A stretch of 64,000 nucleotides of DNA from Caprella mutica (GCA_947561585.1 CANNZV010002337.1:62001-126000); one strand, 5' to 3'; numbered from the stretch's first letter, positions 1 to 11,189 are shown. Notes: a model not told the origin generated them from the sequence alone. A program made the numbers and translations.

Positions 1-947
1 AATTAACTAGTTATCAATTTCGACAGCTTTAATCACCAAGGTAATGGTTATCAGGTTATGTATGGTGATTACTATATTGTTATAAATTAGATATGATCAA
101 AATATTAATCTATGTCGTGAAAGTAGGTTGGCAACTGTGTCACTCTCCTATACCGGAAATAGGTACGTGAATACTAGCTAGATTCGGACTGAATAATAGC
201 TACTTCGTACTAGCCTAGTAGGTACATATTATAATAGGTGTAAAGTCAAAGCGAAATGAAAATTTAGGCTCCTTCAAAATGAATGGTTTGAGAGTGAAAT
301 ATATATATATATATATATAGGTATCACTTCTTCTGACACCTCACTTTCCTCCTCTTGAGTCACAGTCCATCCGTGCTCCCCCCAAGGATGAACACCGTAG
401 TCAGTACTGTCAGTTGGGGAGGGGGAGCAAAACGACAGTTACCTCTAAGTTTCATTCAATCTTGGTTTACAGGTGTAAATTGCGGTACTGCAAACAAAAT
501 AGTTAACATCAGAATTTATAAGGAATAGATTTTAAGTAACAAACAACTTTTATTAGCATTAAGAAACGAAACAATTTTAACCCTAAACTTTCAGATAAAC
601 TAAGGAATACATTTTTAAGATTAGTTATTTATCTTCGATAAAGCAACCGTAAGTAATAGGTGCATTTCACCTAGTTAATTCTCCACAATGAGTACCTTTA
701 AGAATTCACACTTTTCATGAATTCACAACAAAACAAACTTATCGAAACTATAGAGACACCATCTCACCTGACTAATATTCACTCCGGCTTCCTTCACCAA
801 CTGATCCAGCTTTTACCCAAATTATGACTTTCACTCAAGAAATGGGATTCAGACTCATAATAAGGCACTATGACACCTAATCATTAGCCAACATTAAGAA
901 TTGAGAGAACAACTAAACGCCTGTAGATAAACTTAATTAACCAAACA
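1..947. other. 5' edge, no gene seen
   Basis: AT-rich DNA with no supported exon. It holds an (AT)n microsatellite at 299-319 and a more GC-rich patch at about 350-440. Upstream exons of the gene ending at 2440 may lie here or outside the window; I could not identify one. Confidence 0.5.
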
Positions 948-997
948 GCCGGTCTACCGCACACCCACGCCTAAGCGTGCGTGAGCAGCAGACCGGC
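948..997. repeat. Short imperfect palindrome
   Basis: GCCGGTCT is paired with AGACCGGC about 34 bases downstream, and the interior is partly self-complementary (CACGC/GCGTG). It is a GC-rich hairpin in AT-rich surroundings. No function can be assigned. Confidence 0.5.
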
Positions 998-1497
998 GCA
1001 CATCCTACACTTACAGATTCAAAACAAAAACTGAATTGAAAAATGCTGCGTCACAGGCCACAGCGCCGGTGACCGAAAAACTGAACGCGGAAGAAAATCA
1101 CGCTTGAATACATTGTTGGAACTATGCATTCAACAACCATTCATAATAACTGTTAAATTGTAACGGTTATATAGTTTGTTTCTTAAATTATTGAAAATGT
1201 TGAATTATTGTTAGTTAGGTTAACCATATTTTTTTTCAATTACGGTGATAAGTGAATTCTACAAGAATGTTAGAATATATGTATGTATATGTATGATGTT
1301 CAGTAATTATCTTAAGTAAATTCAACATTTATTTTATTTAAATTTCCGTGGCTATTTAATATTAGTTAAATAAAACTTGTTATAGTACAATATGATAAAC
1401 TTAAATTAAAACTATTTATATTTATGTAAATTGCATCTCACATTTTTAACTTTTAACTTACAATTTACCAATTTAAACCTAGAAATATATAATCCAC
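998..1497. other. Intergenic, nothing seen
   Basis: AT-rich sequence without splice-flanked open frames, tandem repeats or clear inverted repeats. Confidence 0.4.
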
Positions 1498-1652
1498 GGG
1501 GAAAATTCTGCCGAGAAAAAATCCGCCTGGCAAAATTCCACACTGACAAAATTCCACACTGGCAATATTCTGTCAGGCAAAACTCTGCCGGGCAATATTC
1601 TGTCAGGCAAAATTCCGCCGGGCAATATTCCGCCAGGCAAAATTCCTAGAAC
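1498..1652. repeat. 15-bp minisatellite with AATTCCGCC core
   Basis: About ten degenerate 15-bp units such as GGCAAAATTCCGCCG and GGCAATATTCTGTCA. The unit closely resembles the arm motifs of the foldback elements at 13060-14084 and 26262-26757, so this may be a single arm of such an element. Because the period is divisible by three it leaves an open frame that I do not regard as a gene. Confidence 0.7.
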
Positions 1653-1701
1653 CACTAGCTACTACCTTAGCTATGCCAGTGATAGTGAGTGTGTTTTACA
1701 G

Positions 1702-2440
1702 GAGGTGCAGACTAACTTCGAGTCTATGGAGCGCTGGATGAGCTCTCAGGTGAGTGCTAGATTCAAATGATTAGTGTGCTACCTGTGAACTAATTAGTAT
1801 TATTTACTATATTCATTTGCAAGCTATTACCCCGGTATGTAACATATTGATTATAATTATACTTATCAAAATGAATATTTATAATCATATTACTCAAATA
1901 ACAGACTTAGTATTTTTTGTTCTTCCATTTCTCTCCAATCAGCTCTATTCTGTCGATAATATTCACACAGTTATTGTTTCCTCACAACCTAGCTATATTT
2001 TTTGTGTGAAGTATCAATAAATTTAGAATTGATAATTTTAGCATTTGATAATATAACTTAATGTTAAAATGTGTCCTTTACTAGCAAGCATAGAGTTTTA
2101 TGTGTCTCCTTCCAAAAATTTCAGTTTTTGTTTAGGAAACTAGGGTAAGTTCTCAATTATCGGTCAGTTCCACATTTTCATATACGTAAGAGAAAAAAAT
2201 ATAATTATTATTTTCTCTTACATATATGAAAACATGGAACTGACCGATAATTAAGAACTTACTAGTGAGTTATTTGTTTTCCATTAATATTAGTTAGTCA
2301 TTTCTCTGATGTGTTCACTTTCTCTCTAGCCGTATGGTGCCGAGGTCAGCTCTGATGCCTTCCAGAAGTTCCTCGCAGAGAGAGCCTCTGCCGCAGAGAA
2401 ACTTCCCACTGTCGGGGAGAAGGGCACCGGTGGGGACTAG
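1702..2440 (+). CDS. Unidentified gene, last two coding exons (partial)
   Basis: Two exons with clean splice signals. Exon 1702-1749 (48 nt) follows TGTGTTTTACAG and is followed by GTGAGT; it reads EVQTNFESMERWMSSQ. Exon 2330-2440 (111 nt) follows a polypyrimidine tract ending TCTCTCTAG and reads PYGAEVSSDAFQKFLAERAS, then an Ala/Glu/Lys-rich stretch, then a tail ending GTGGD before TAG. Both join in phase 0. The composition is helical and charged (FQKFLAERA), as in a cytosolic coiled-coil or adaptor C-terminus, but I do not recognise the family. Upstream exons are not visible. A MITE (2142-2264) sits in the intron between the two. The composition differs sharply from the AT-rich flanks, which supports coding status. 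Confidence 0.6.
2142..2264. mobile_element. Palindromic MITE (TTATCGG family), copy 1
   Basis: Near-perfect inverted repeat: GGTAAGTTCTCAATTATCGG on the left is matched in reverse on the right. The family ends in a GGTAAGTT-like sequence, followed by TTATCGG and a CACATTTTC-like block. It lies inside an intron of the partial gene at 1702-2440. Confidence 0.8.
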
Positions 2441-2692
2441 AAGCTTGGGGCTAGTCACACTTTACACAATGATCTACAACCTGAAGCTCAGTTTCAGTGA
2501 ATTTGCTCTTCAATCACTAAAGGCGTCTTTATGCGCATCGAGTCCGACTGTAGTGAACTGTATAATCAAAATTAGATGAAATATTGACTATTTGGCTCTA
2601 TCTAACCTGTGTCTTGATTATATTTTCCCTTTGTGCACATTTTCTAACAAGATTATCCACCATGATTGAGAGTTGGTAATGTATCGAATGAA
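2441..2692 (+). other. 3' flank of the partial gene
   Basis: Probable 3' UTR and downstream DNA of the gene ending at 2440. No canonical AATAAA is obvious, and a minisatellite starts directly after. Confidence 0.35.
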
Positions 2693-3018
2693 TTGTATCT
2701 GAGCTGTATTGGTATCTTAACTGTTTTGGTATCCATGAGGTATCAGTATCCATGATGTATCAGTATCTGAGCTGTATTGGTATCCATGATGTATCTGAGC
2801 TGTATTGGTATCCATGATGTATCTGAGCTGTATTGGTATCCATGATGTATCTGAGCTGTATTGGTATCCATGATGTATCTGAGCTGTATTGGTATCCATG
2901 ATGTATCGGTATCCATGATGTATCGGTATCCATGATGTATTGGTATCCATGATGTATTGGTATCCATGATGTTTCGGTATCCATGATGTATCGGTATCCA
3001 TGATGTATCAGTATCTGA
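2693..3018. repeat. Minisatellite, mixed 28-bp and 17-bp units
   Basis: Tandem copies built from TGGTATCCATGATGTATC, with or without the insertion TGAGCTGTATT, giving periods of 28 and 17 bp. The TATCCATGAT core also forms half of the palindrome found in the loops of three MITEs nearby (4281-4308, 5657-5690, 6866-6900). Open frames on the minus strand here are repeat artefacts. Confidence 0.9.
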
Positions 3019-3097
3019 GAGTCTGAGCAAGAATGCACACAATTTTCTCTACTAAATGTAATATTACTCTTGTAAAAAGAAATAAGTAGCTACAATA

Positions 3098-3830
3098 GCT
3101 TCTGGTATATCTAAAGCACATTATCATTGTCTGTACCTTGGTATGGTATAGGTACACCTCAGTCTTCTGGTATATCTAAAGTACACCATCAAAGTCTGTA
3201 CCTTGGTATGGTATAGGTATACCTCAGTCTTCTGGTATATCTAAAGTACACCATCAAAGTCTGTACCTTGGTATGGTATAGGTACACCTCAGTCTTCTGG
3301 TATATCTAAAGTACACCATCAAAGTCTGTACCTTGGTATGGTATAGGTATACCTCAGTCTTCTGGTATATCTAAAGTACACCATCAAAGTCTGTACCTTG
3401 GTATGGTATAGGTACACCTCAGTCTTCTGATATATCTAAAGTACACCATCAAAGTCTGTACCTTGGTATGGTATAGGTATACCTCAGTCTTCTGGTATGT
3501 CTAAAGTACACCATCAAAGTCTGTACCTTGGTATGGTATAGGTATACCTCAGTCTTCTGATATATCTAAAGTACACCATCAAAGTCTGTACCTTGGTATG
3601 GTATAGGTATACCTCAGTCTTCTGGTATATCTAAAGTACACCATCAAAGTCTGTACCTTGGTATGGTATAGGTATACCTCAGTCTTCTGGTATATCTAAA
3701 GTACACCAAAGTCTGTACCTTGGTATGGTATAGGTATACCTCAGTCTTCTGGTATATCTAAAGTACACCATAGTCTGTACCTTGGTATGGTGTAGGTATA
3801 CCTCAGTCTTCTGGTATATCTAAAGCATAA
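3098..3830. repeat. 65-bp satellite array, about 11 copies
   Basis: Each 65-bp unit contains CTTCTGGTATATCTAAAGTA and CTTGGTATGGTATAGGTA. Copies alternate at one position (GGTACACC or GGTATACC). The last units carry short deletions. Confidence 0.95.
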
Positions 3831-4178
3831 CTTCCACCCATTATATCACTTATATCTGCAATATTGTTACAATTATCATATTTTTATCATTTGTTTGTGT
3901 TTTATATTTAATTAATGTTTTTACTTTTTAAAGTATCTATGAAGTTGATCACTGACCATTTGCAAGTATTATTTTAATGATTATATTAGTTATTTAAATT
4001 TCCGAAAGTAGTTGGCTATAAAAGTCTACCTCCATTTTTTAATTCTTTGTGTAGCTGTTTTTTTTGTTCTGTATATTGGCATATCTGTGTGTACATAAAC
4101 TAAATAAAGCTTGTAAATAAATGAAGCCAGTACTTGCTGTTTAATATTGAAAGATGGTGTTAGAGACATACAAAGAGT
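3831..4178. other. Intergenic, nothing seen
   Basis: AT-rich sequence with an isolated AATAAA-like string near 4100 but no gene to attach it to. Confidence 0.4.
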
Positions 4179-4409
4179 TTTTTTTAAGTCTTTCCACCAG
4201 ACTTTTTGCTAAGCTCCTCCTACTTTTTCAACGGAATTTTTGAATCCTATTAGAAAAAATTATATATTTATTTAATTTTTATCCATGATACCTGCAGGTA
4301 TCATGGATAAAATAATAATTATATCGTTTTTTTCTAATAGGATTCAAAAATTCCGTGGAAAAAGTAGGAGGAGCTTACAAAAAGTCTGGTGGAAAGATTT
4401 AAAAAAAAT
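4179..4409. mobile_element. Foldback MITE with about 95-bp arms
   Basis: The left arm (AAGTCTTTCCACCAGACTTT, then AGCTCCTCCTACTTTTTC) is repeated in reverse complement on the right. The loop at 4281-4308 is a perfect palindrome with half-site ATCCATGATACCTG, also found in two MITEs of a different family. Confidence 0.8.
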
Positions 4410-4875
4410 ATGTGTGTGTACGACCCTTCAAGAAGCATATTTAATGGATTACATATATGAGTAGCTAGTGTGAGTATATTTTTCTATGGCTCCACCTAAT
4501 CCTTTCTCTCCATTCCCTTTCTTTATGGAGTCCTTTTTATTCGACTTTTCCACTTTTTTTCAAATGGTGAGTGAATTTAAAAGAAATGGCATTGAGTCCT
4601 GAACACCAAAGTAATTTGTCTCTGCAGGAAGATACAAATAATATTCCACTAGGGGTGAACTCTTTATGATGAAGAACATTCATTTTTTTTTGTTCATTAA
4701 AAAGCATTCTATTATCAACAAAAACGTCAGGACACTTCAATTTGATCGGTAAGAGTTTGATACGCTTGGAAATTGTAAGTTTCCTATTCAGTTTATATTT
4801 TCTTCAAAATTTCATAACTAAATACTACTTCATTTATATACGAAACCTTTCATTAAAAATACCCTTGATATTACT
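4410..4875. other. Intergenic, nothing seen
   Basis: AT-rich, with no splice-flanked open frame of convincing composition. Confidence 0.4.
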
Positions 4876-5294
4876 AAAGGGGCAGTACGGCCAAAATTGT
4901 ATTCGGTCCCTAAATCTATTCAGTACATTCAATAATATAATATTATGTATTACTTGTAGAAATGTTTTTATTAAAATGTGAATTAGGTGCAACTATTATT
5001 TGTTAAGCTCAGTACTTACTGAATATTACATATCTTAAGTTGCAACATGAATTTGAAATATATTATTAACATTTTAGAAGCTTTCTTGAATTAAAAATAA
5101 ACTATATAGCGTTGAATTTATCAGCTGTTTAAATATACACGTGACTCTACAGTGGCGCCATAGTTTTTCCTGCGGTGGGAACAAGAACTGCATCGAGAAA
5201 ATAAATCATTCATATTACAGAACAAGTACATAATTAATATATAGATAGAATTATGTGCACAAAAATTTAACGGTTATAGTGTACTGCCCCTTTA
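4876..5294. mobile_element. MITE with GGGGCAGTAC ends, copy 1
   Basis: Left end AAAGGGGCAGTAC and right end GTACTGCCCCTTT form short terminal inverted repeats around 400 bp of AT-rich DNA. A second element with the same terminal decamer lies at 6443-6690. Confidence 0.6.
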
Positions 5295-5586
5295 AAATCC
5301 AATTACTATTTTAATTTTTAAACATGTCAATTATATAATCTTTATATTATTTTATCTGATTTTTATTACATGTATTTAATTCTTTCAATTTCTTTGCAAT
5401 GTAGCTCAAATTAAATTGATTAAATATTGTAATTGTAAATATGCACCATCAATTCTAATCTCATACGCTAGGTATCAATTAAATGATTATTGGTGTACTT
5501 TAGTAGCTAGAACTTTCATTACTTTAAAAGCTTTTTAGAAAGTTATGTACCTACCTACTCAGTCTCTCGTTAATGAATTTAATGAG

Positions 5587-5780
5587 AAGGTAAATTATGA
5601 TTTATTGGACCCTTCCACATTTTCGATCATATAAGAAAAAAAAGTTATTTTAATAGGTATCCATGATACCTGCAGGTATCAAGGATACCAATTAGAATAG
5701 CGAGTTAAAATATTAAATTATATACTTTTTGCTTGTTTTATCGAAAATATGAAACTGTCCGATAACTAAAACTTGCCCTT
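5587..5780. mobile_element. Palindromic MITE (TTATCGG family), copy 2
   Basis: Diverged ends AAGGTAAATTATG and ATAACTAAAACTTGCCCTT, with CACATTTTCGATCATATAAG on the left. The loop at 5657-5690 carries the ATCCATGATACCTGCAGG palindrome with one mismatch. Confidence 0.7.
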
Positions 5781-5864
5781 GTGAGTGCAGCAACAATATG
5801 TTCATTGTTATTAATAAAATACATTCACTAGAAACCGATGAGTAGGTGGGAAATTGGGATATTA

Positions 5865-6262
5865 TATGTAAAAATAGGGATATTATGTGGAAAATAGGGT
5901 TATTATGTGGATAATAGGGTTATTATGTGGAAAATAGGGTTATTATGTGGATAATAGGGTTATTATGTGGATAATAGGGTTATTATGTGGATAATAGGGT
6001 TATTATGTGGATAATAGGGTTATTATGTGGATAATAGGGTTATTATGTGGATAATAGGGATATTATGTGGAAAATAGGGATATTATGTGGAAAATAGGGT
6101 TATTATGTGGAAAATAGGGTTATTATGTGGAAAATAGGGTTATTATGTGGATAATAGGGTTATGTGGATAATAGGGATAGAATGTGGAAAATAGGGATAT
6201 AATGTGGAAAATAGGGATATAATGTGGATAATAGGGTTATTATGTGGAAAATAGGGATAATG
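5865..6262. repeat. 18-bp minisatellite, about 21 copies
   Basis: Unit AATAGGGTTATTATGTGG, with variants at two positions (GTTATT or GATATT, ATAATA or AAAATA). It decays on the right into divergent copies. Confidence 0.95.
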
Positions 6263-6442
6263 TAGTTGAAATAGGGATTATAGGTATAATCGAGGTAGGG
6301 ATATTTAATTGAAAAATAAGGATATATTAAAATAAAGGTAATGTAATAGGGAAATTGATTGTGAAACTGCTTTTTATTATTATTTTTTTAAATCAGAGTG
6401 CCTTGGCGGGAAGAGAATGTAAGAAGAAAGTAAATAGATTTT

Positions 6443-6690
6443 AAGGGGCAGTACTCAATTACCGACAGTGTACGATTACCGGTAGCTACTCTACGTCATT
6501 ATGGGAACATTGCATTTTCGAACACTCACAGTCATCTGAAAGTGGGGGTTAACATTGGTTATTCAGAACATTTTGAAAAAGTCAGATTTGTTAATGACAT
6601 AAGGTTCACCCAGTTTCCGAGTACTGCAATGCATCTCTAAGCATGACACCACGGGTACTGTACAGTGGTCGATAATTGAGTATATCCCCC
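6443..6690. mobile_element. MITE with GGGGCAGTAC ends, copy 2
   Basis: Left end GGGGCAGTACTCAATTACCG pairs with a right end whose reverse complement reads GGGGGATATACTCAATTATC. It shares the terminal decamer with the element at 4876-5294. Confidence 0.6.
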
Positions 6691-6780
6691 ATAGAAGAGA
6701 GGTGTGAAAGAATATCAGTATTGTCCAAAATTAGAAATGGTTTAGAAACTGCTTTCCTTAGTGTCTCACCACCTTTATAT

Positions 6781-6939
6781 AGGCTAAATTACTAATTATC
6801 GGTTAGTTTCACATCTTCGTTCATATAAGAAAAATCGATATTATAATTGTTACTTTATTTTCATTGGTATCCATGATACCTGCAGGGTATCATGGATACC
6901 GAAGATATGAAACTGACCGATAATTCGCAATTTACCCTA
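6781..6939. mobile_element. Palindromic MITE (TTATCGG family), copy 3
   Basis: Left TAATTATCGGTTAGTTTCAC and right GAAACTGACCGATAATTCG are inverted copies. The loop at 6866-6900 holds the ATCCATGATACCTGCAGG palindrome with a one-base insertion at its centre. Confidence 0.8.
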
Positions 6940-6975
6940 TATACCTATATTAGTATATTACTTCCATACAGTCTG

Positions 6976-7142
6976 TAGGCTAATTGACCTGTTATCGGAC
7001 GATTACACATTTTCGAAAAAAAAATCAAAACAATTGGCTATCATTTAATTTTATACTTGAATTGGTAATTTAAAATATCGAGTTAAAAATTTCAAATATG
7101 ACCGAAAATGTGCAACTGACCGATAATTCGTAACTTACCCTA
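6976..7142. mobile_element. Palindromic MITE (TTATCGG family), copy 4
   Basis: Left ACCTGTTATCGGACGATTAC, and right CGAAAATGTGCAACTGACCG followed by ATAATTCGTAACTTACCC. It lacks the central palindrome. Confidence 0.75.
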
Positions 7143-7443
7143 CATTACATTCAACCTGTCCGATAATTTATATTTATTCGCCATTAGAAATATCGAGCAT
7201 GTTCTTCTTTTTATTAATATCTTTTATTGCCTCCATATCGTCTGTACTGCTTCTAGTCCTATATATCTTATCCTACCAATCATAACCAGTTAATATATCT
7301 TATACGCTAGTGAATCTAGTAGGTGAATATTGTACTGTATAATGGAGAAATTTATTTTGCGATCGGGAATGAGTTTTATTAAAAATTGGTTGTTATTCCT
7401 TTTGTTTCAGAATTAACCTTTTAAATGAAGTTATTTGTTTCGG
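7143..7443. other. Intergenic, nothing seen
   Basis: AT-rich spacer between repeats. Confidence 0.4.
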
Positions 7444-7453
7444 TATTTAAATG

Positions 7454-7562
7454 GTTGACCTTGACCTTCAAAGGTTTGACCTTGACCTTCAGAGGTTTGA
7501 CCTTGACCTTCAAAGGTTTGACCTTGACCTTCAGAGGTTTGACCTTGACCTTCAAAAGTTTG
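7454..7562. repeat. 21-bp minisatellite of nuclear-receptor half-sites
   Basis: Five tandem units of AGGTTTGACCTTGACCTTCA, each with one variable base. Each contains TGACCTTGA, the reverse complement of TCAAGGTCA, the extended half-site known for FTZ-F1/SF-1 and ERR monomeric nuclear receptors. Whether the site is used is unknown. Confidence 0.9.
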
Positions 7563-7625
7563 ACCGATGCTCTCTCAAATAAAAAATATTAAGAAGAACT
7601 AAATAAAATTAACTGAAATATATAT

Positions 7626-8262
7626 GGTAAGTTACTAATTATCGGTCGGTTTCACATCTTAGGTCATATAAAAAAAAAAGATATAATTATTATTTAATTT
7701 TTATTTTAATTGGTATATCACACCAATATTATTATATAACTAGATTACGTGCACTCGGTAGAGCGCATACCTTCGCCTCAACTTTTACCCGTTCTCTCCC
7801 AAAATCTAATAAACTGGATAATGACCAATCGTCCCACCAAGTTTCATGCAATATGGTTCAATACACTCTGAGTTATTAAGCTATAAATGACCTTGACCTT
7901 TGACCGGATTGCTCCCAAAATCTAACAAAATGGTTCCTGTATATTAACCAATTGTCCCATCAAGTTTCATGCAATATGGTTCAATACTTTTTGAGTTATA
8001 AATGACCATGACCTTGACCATTGACTGGGTCGCTCCCCAAATTCTACCAGCAGGTCACTGGACATGGACCAATCGTTTCACTAAATTTCAGGCAATTGGG
8101 TTGAACACTTTTTCAGTTATGCGAATAAAAAGATGATAAATAAATAAAGGCCGGGTAAAATATAACATTTCCGCATTCTGCGAAAGTAATAATTATTATA
8201 TTATTTTTTCTTATATGACTGAAGATTTGAAACCTACGAATACCAAATCTAAGATTCGTCAA
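7626..8262. mobile_element. MITE (TTATCGG family), copy 5, split by a SINE-like insert
   Basis: Left arm at 7626-7700 (GGTAAGTTACTAATTATCGG). A diverged right arm at about 8190-8262 contains ATATGACTGAAGATTTGAAAC. The intervening 400 bp is the repeat at 7745-8148. Confidence 0.5.
7745..8148 (+). mobile_element. Putative SINE or LINE 3' fragment
   Basis: It starts near ACTCGGTAGAGCGCATACC, which resembles the D-arm/A-box of a tRNA. It then has about three diverged copies of a block containing GTTTCATGCAATATGGTTCA and TTTTTGAGTTATAAATGACC, and ends in an A/T-rich tail (GATGATAAATAAATAAAG). A partial reverse-complement relative lies at about 40895-41005. A tRNA-derived SINE or an RTE-type LINE tail are the two readings. 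Confidence 0.45.
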
Positions 8263-8868
8263 ATGAAAGATTTTTTTCTTGTTCCATATTTTTTCCACCT
8301 TTCATTTTAATATTAAATTGTCTGAACAACATAGATATTTCTTATAGTTTTTCAACGAGTTAAATTTTCAGTTGCGACTCTGAACACAAATGATAGCCAA
8401 TGCAAAGAGACAGCGCCATCACACGAAGAGTCTTTACATCAATTGACTGTGTGATTTTTGGTTTATAATTATTCACAGTTGGATTATAATTATTCACAGG
8501 TAATGACTCATAAAGACACCCACTTTTCGAGAACTGTGTCATTCCTCTTGTTTTAGTTTGAAGTCAGGTCTAGTCACCATCTAGGTGGCAATATGTCTAA
8601 TAACTTTGAGACAGAAGGAAAAATACGTTAGTGTTGGTGAGAATTAAAAAGAACCACTCGCAGTTGGTAGTAATTTGACAAGTGTGTGCACCAATTACCA
8701 TGGTAACTGTAGGTATTAATACCTGCCAAAGTAATCGATACCTTTTAGTCCGGTTGATTCTTAAAAAATCGCCCGGTATACTCTCACAGGTATAGCGCGT
8801 AATCAATGTTAGATTTCTCACTTACCAGTTCTGGACCGGTCGCCGTTTTGCATCCGATTATACTTTAG
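8263..8868. other. Intergenic, nothing seen
   Basis: Mixed composition; several short open frames on the minus strand have no splice context or recognisable motif. Confidence 0.4.
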
Positions 8869-8990
8869 CAACAGACGGTTGTTAAAGGTACGTTTTGAAA
8901 GCAGCGATTATCGCTGAGCACTAGTTTAATGTATTTCTATTGCTGGGCGATCGCTGCATGCAAGACGTACCTTAACAGCTGTCCGTCGTG
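8869..8990. mobile_element. Small inverted-repeat element
   Basis: Arms ACAGACGGTTGTTAAAGGTA and TACCTTAACAGCTGTCCGT are imperfect inverted copies, continuing inward through GCAGCGAT/ATCGCTGC. About 50-bp arms; a non-autonomous DNA transposon is the likeliest reading. Confidence 0.55.
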
Positions 8991-9445
8991 CAGAGGAGCG
9001 AGTGGTGATTACTTGTGTTCTTTCACACTGACCGGTTTTAATCTTGCAAAATTAAAGAAGCGCAATTAAAGAAATTGAATTATTATTTCATTGAAGTCCT
9101 ACATATCGAATGATTATATCCCTATTTTATGATTGAGTGTTTATTTCATTATATTGTGACAATACATATAATGATACTCTGTGTATTTGTTGATATGAGA
9201 AAATTAATGGTTGGCTCTTTTTTAATGAAGTAAGTTCTTTTATTTTCCAGTACGAATTACAAATTATTTCTTAAGGTTAACTAAAAAATTTAATGAGGTA
9301 AAATTATTTAATATACTACACAAGAATTACTTTTATTTTGTATTATTAGGATCGCCCGCTCTACCGGACTATTTATTTTACGACCGCTTGAAATTTCTGA
9401 TTTTTCCGACTGGACGAAACCGATTATTGTGAAAGAGGCCTATTA
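8991..9445. other. Intergenic, nothing seen
   Basis: AT-rich spacer. Confidence 0.4.
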
Positions 9446-9474
9446 TAACACTAACAACACAGTAGAATACGTGG

Positions 9475-11184
9475 ACCGACAATTGAGTGCAAGACAAATT
9501 GGGCCCCAAGACAATTATATTATTTGCCCATTTTTTTCGGAGTTTACTGTAGGTAAACCCTTGCCACTGAAATAACAAGGGTTGTGACAATATGCATTTT
9601 ATTTAAAATAAAGAATATTCCTTGCAGGAAGAGAATATTATCGCTATGAAAAATACACATTTTAAATAGAACATATTCTTCCCATGAATAAATACTATCA
9701 TTCTTTTAAACTACAAAAATTTTCTGTTCTGAGATAGGTCATGTAAGCAAGAAAAAGAATAAAACAAAAATGTAGGTATTTTTATTATTATTGGAAATTA
9801 TTTGAACATACAAATTGAGTTAAAAATAATGTGAATTTTTTGAAACCTGTTCAGTGTTCCATATTTAAGAGTTTTATGAATAATTATTACAAAATTTATT
9901 CTCATAATCTCATTTTATCCAAACAATTGTTCAATGTAACGTATAACCTTTAAAATTTACTAAATATATTTACTAAATATTAGTCTTTGTCAGACGCGTG
10001 ACCGGACAATTGCCACCCGCGGACAATCGCCACCCCCGGAAAATTGCCACCCAAATATTTATTATCAGGCCTCTTAACTTTATAAATGGTGATAAAATAT
10101 GTATATTATTTTTGTACAATTAATTATTAATTGTATACATTATAAGATTAAAATCATTCCACATTTAATATTTTTTTTATAAAATTAATTATTCCCATAG
10201 TTGATATAATAAATTATGTGTTGTTTTTATACGAATTATCGTGTACCTTATCGTCACGTTCCTTTTTAAGTGACTGCATTCACAGAGTAGCTTTTCTGCA
10301 TCCATGAGCGTTGTCACCCACGGTGGTAGGTGACTTTGTTCATGGAGCCACTTTCCTTTCCGACTGCTTCTTCAAGTCCCTTGTATTTAATTTCCTTTTG
10401 ATGTCAGGGATATAGTCAACCAAATGACTGAAGCAGACGATATTCCATTATTAGAATTACATTATCTCGCCCAGAATAGGCCTTTATTTATAATTATTTG
10501 CAAAAGGAAAAACAATTGGTATTTATATTTCTACCCAGTAATATAATATAAAAGTTAAGAATCCTGATAATATAATTAGGGTTGCGACAATATGTTTTTA
10601 AAATCATAAATCCTGAAAATGTTATAGACGAAGGGAATTAAACAGTTTTGAATCGTTCTAAAGAAGTGGTATAAAGTATTCGATAACATAAGATTTAAAA
10701 AATATTATATTTAAAAAGCACATTCAGAAACCGAATAATAATTTTTTTTTATCTTATAATGTATATAATTAATAATTAATCGTACTACAATAATATACAT
10801 ATTTTATCACTATTTTTAAAGTTAAGAGGTCTGATATCAATTATTGGGGTTGCAATTGTCCGGGGGAGGCAATTGTCCGGGTGGCAACTGTCCGGGGGTG
10901 GCAATTCATATTACGTGATTCAAAATAATACGACTTATTTAAATACTTCAAAAATTTCATTACATTGAAATAAGAGAATCGCATCCAAATGTGATTTAAT
11001 GGGCTTGCTAATTATTATACCTTAACAAGTATAATATTGTCACTTCCCTAGTAAAAGCAAGGTAACATTTCTTTATTGTGTCTTCTGTCAAATTTTTTTC
11101 TGGGCGTAATTGTTTTGGGCCCAATTGTCATATAGCCCAATTGTCATTGGCCCAATTGTCGGAGCCCAATTGTCAACTGTCGGT
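9475..11184. mobile_element. Foldback-like element A (CAATTGGGCC arms)
   Basis: The left arm at 9475-9545 contains CCGACAATTG, GACAAATTGGGCCCC and GACAATTATATT. The right arm at 11095-11184 contains the reverse motif GGGCCCAATTGTCATATAGC several times. Both arms are built from short degenerate tandem motifs, as in Drosophila FB elements. It is inserted into a 43-bp tandem repeat: ACACTAACAACACAGTAGAA occurs just left of it and again at 11220. Element B is nested inside. Confidence 0.6.
10001..10906. mobile_element. Foldback-like element B, nested in A
   Basis: The left end has three tandem units of the type CCGGACAATTGCCACCCG. The right end has the reverse units GGCAATTGTCCGGGTGGC. The AT-rich inner arms also match in reverse (TATTAATTGTATACATTATA and its relative near 10750). 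No coding capacity is seen. Confidence 0.65.
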
Positions 11185-11189
11185 GTACC

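Noticed and set aside
2717..3042. Three overlapping minus-strand open frames with HHGYQY-like repeats
   Set aside because: Translation of a minisatellite in three frames; no start or splice context.
3098..3830. CRISPR-like regularity of the satellite arrays
   Set aside because: Units are contiguous with no unique spacers and the DNA is clearly eukaryotic.
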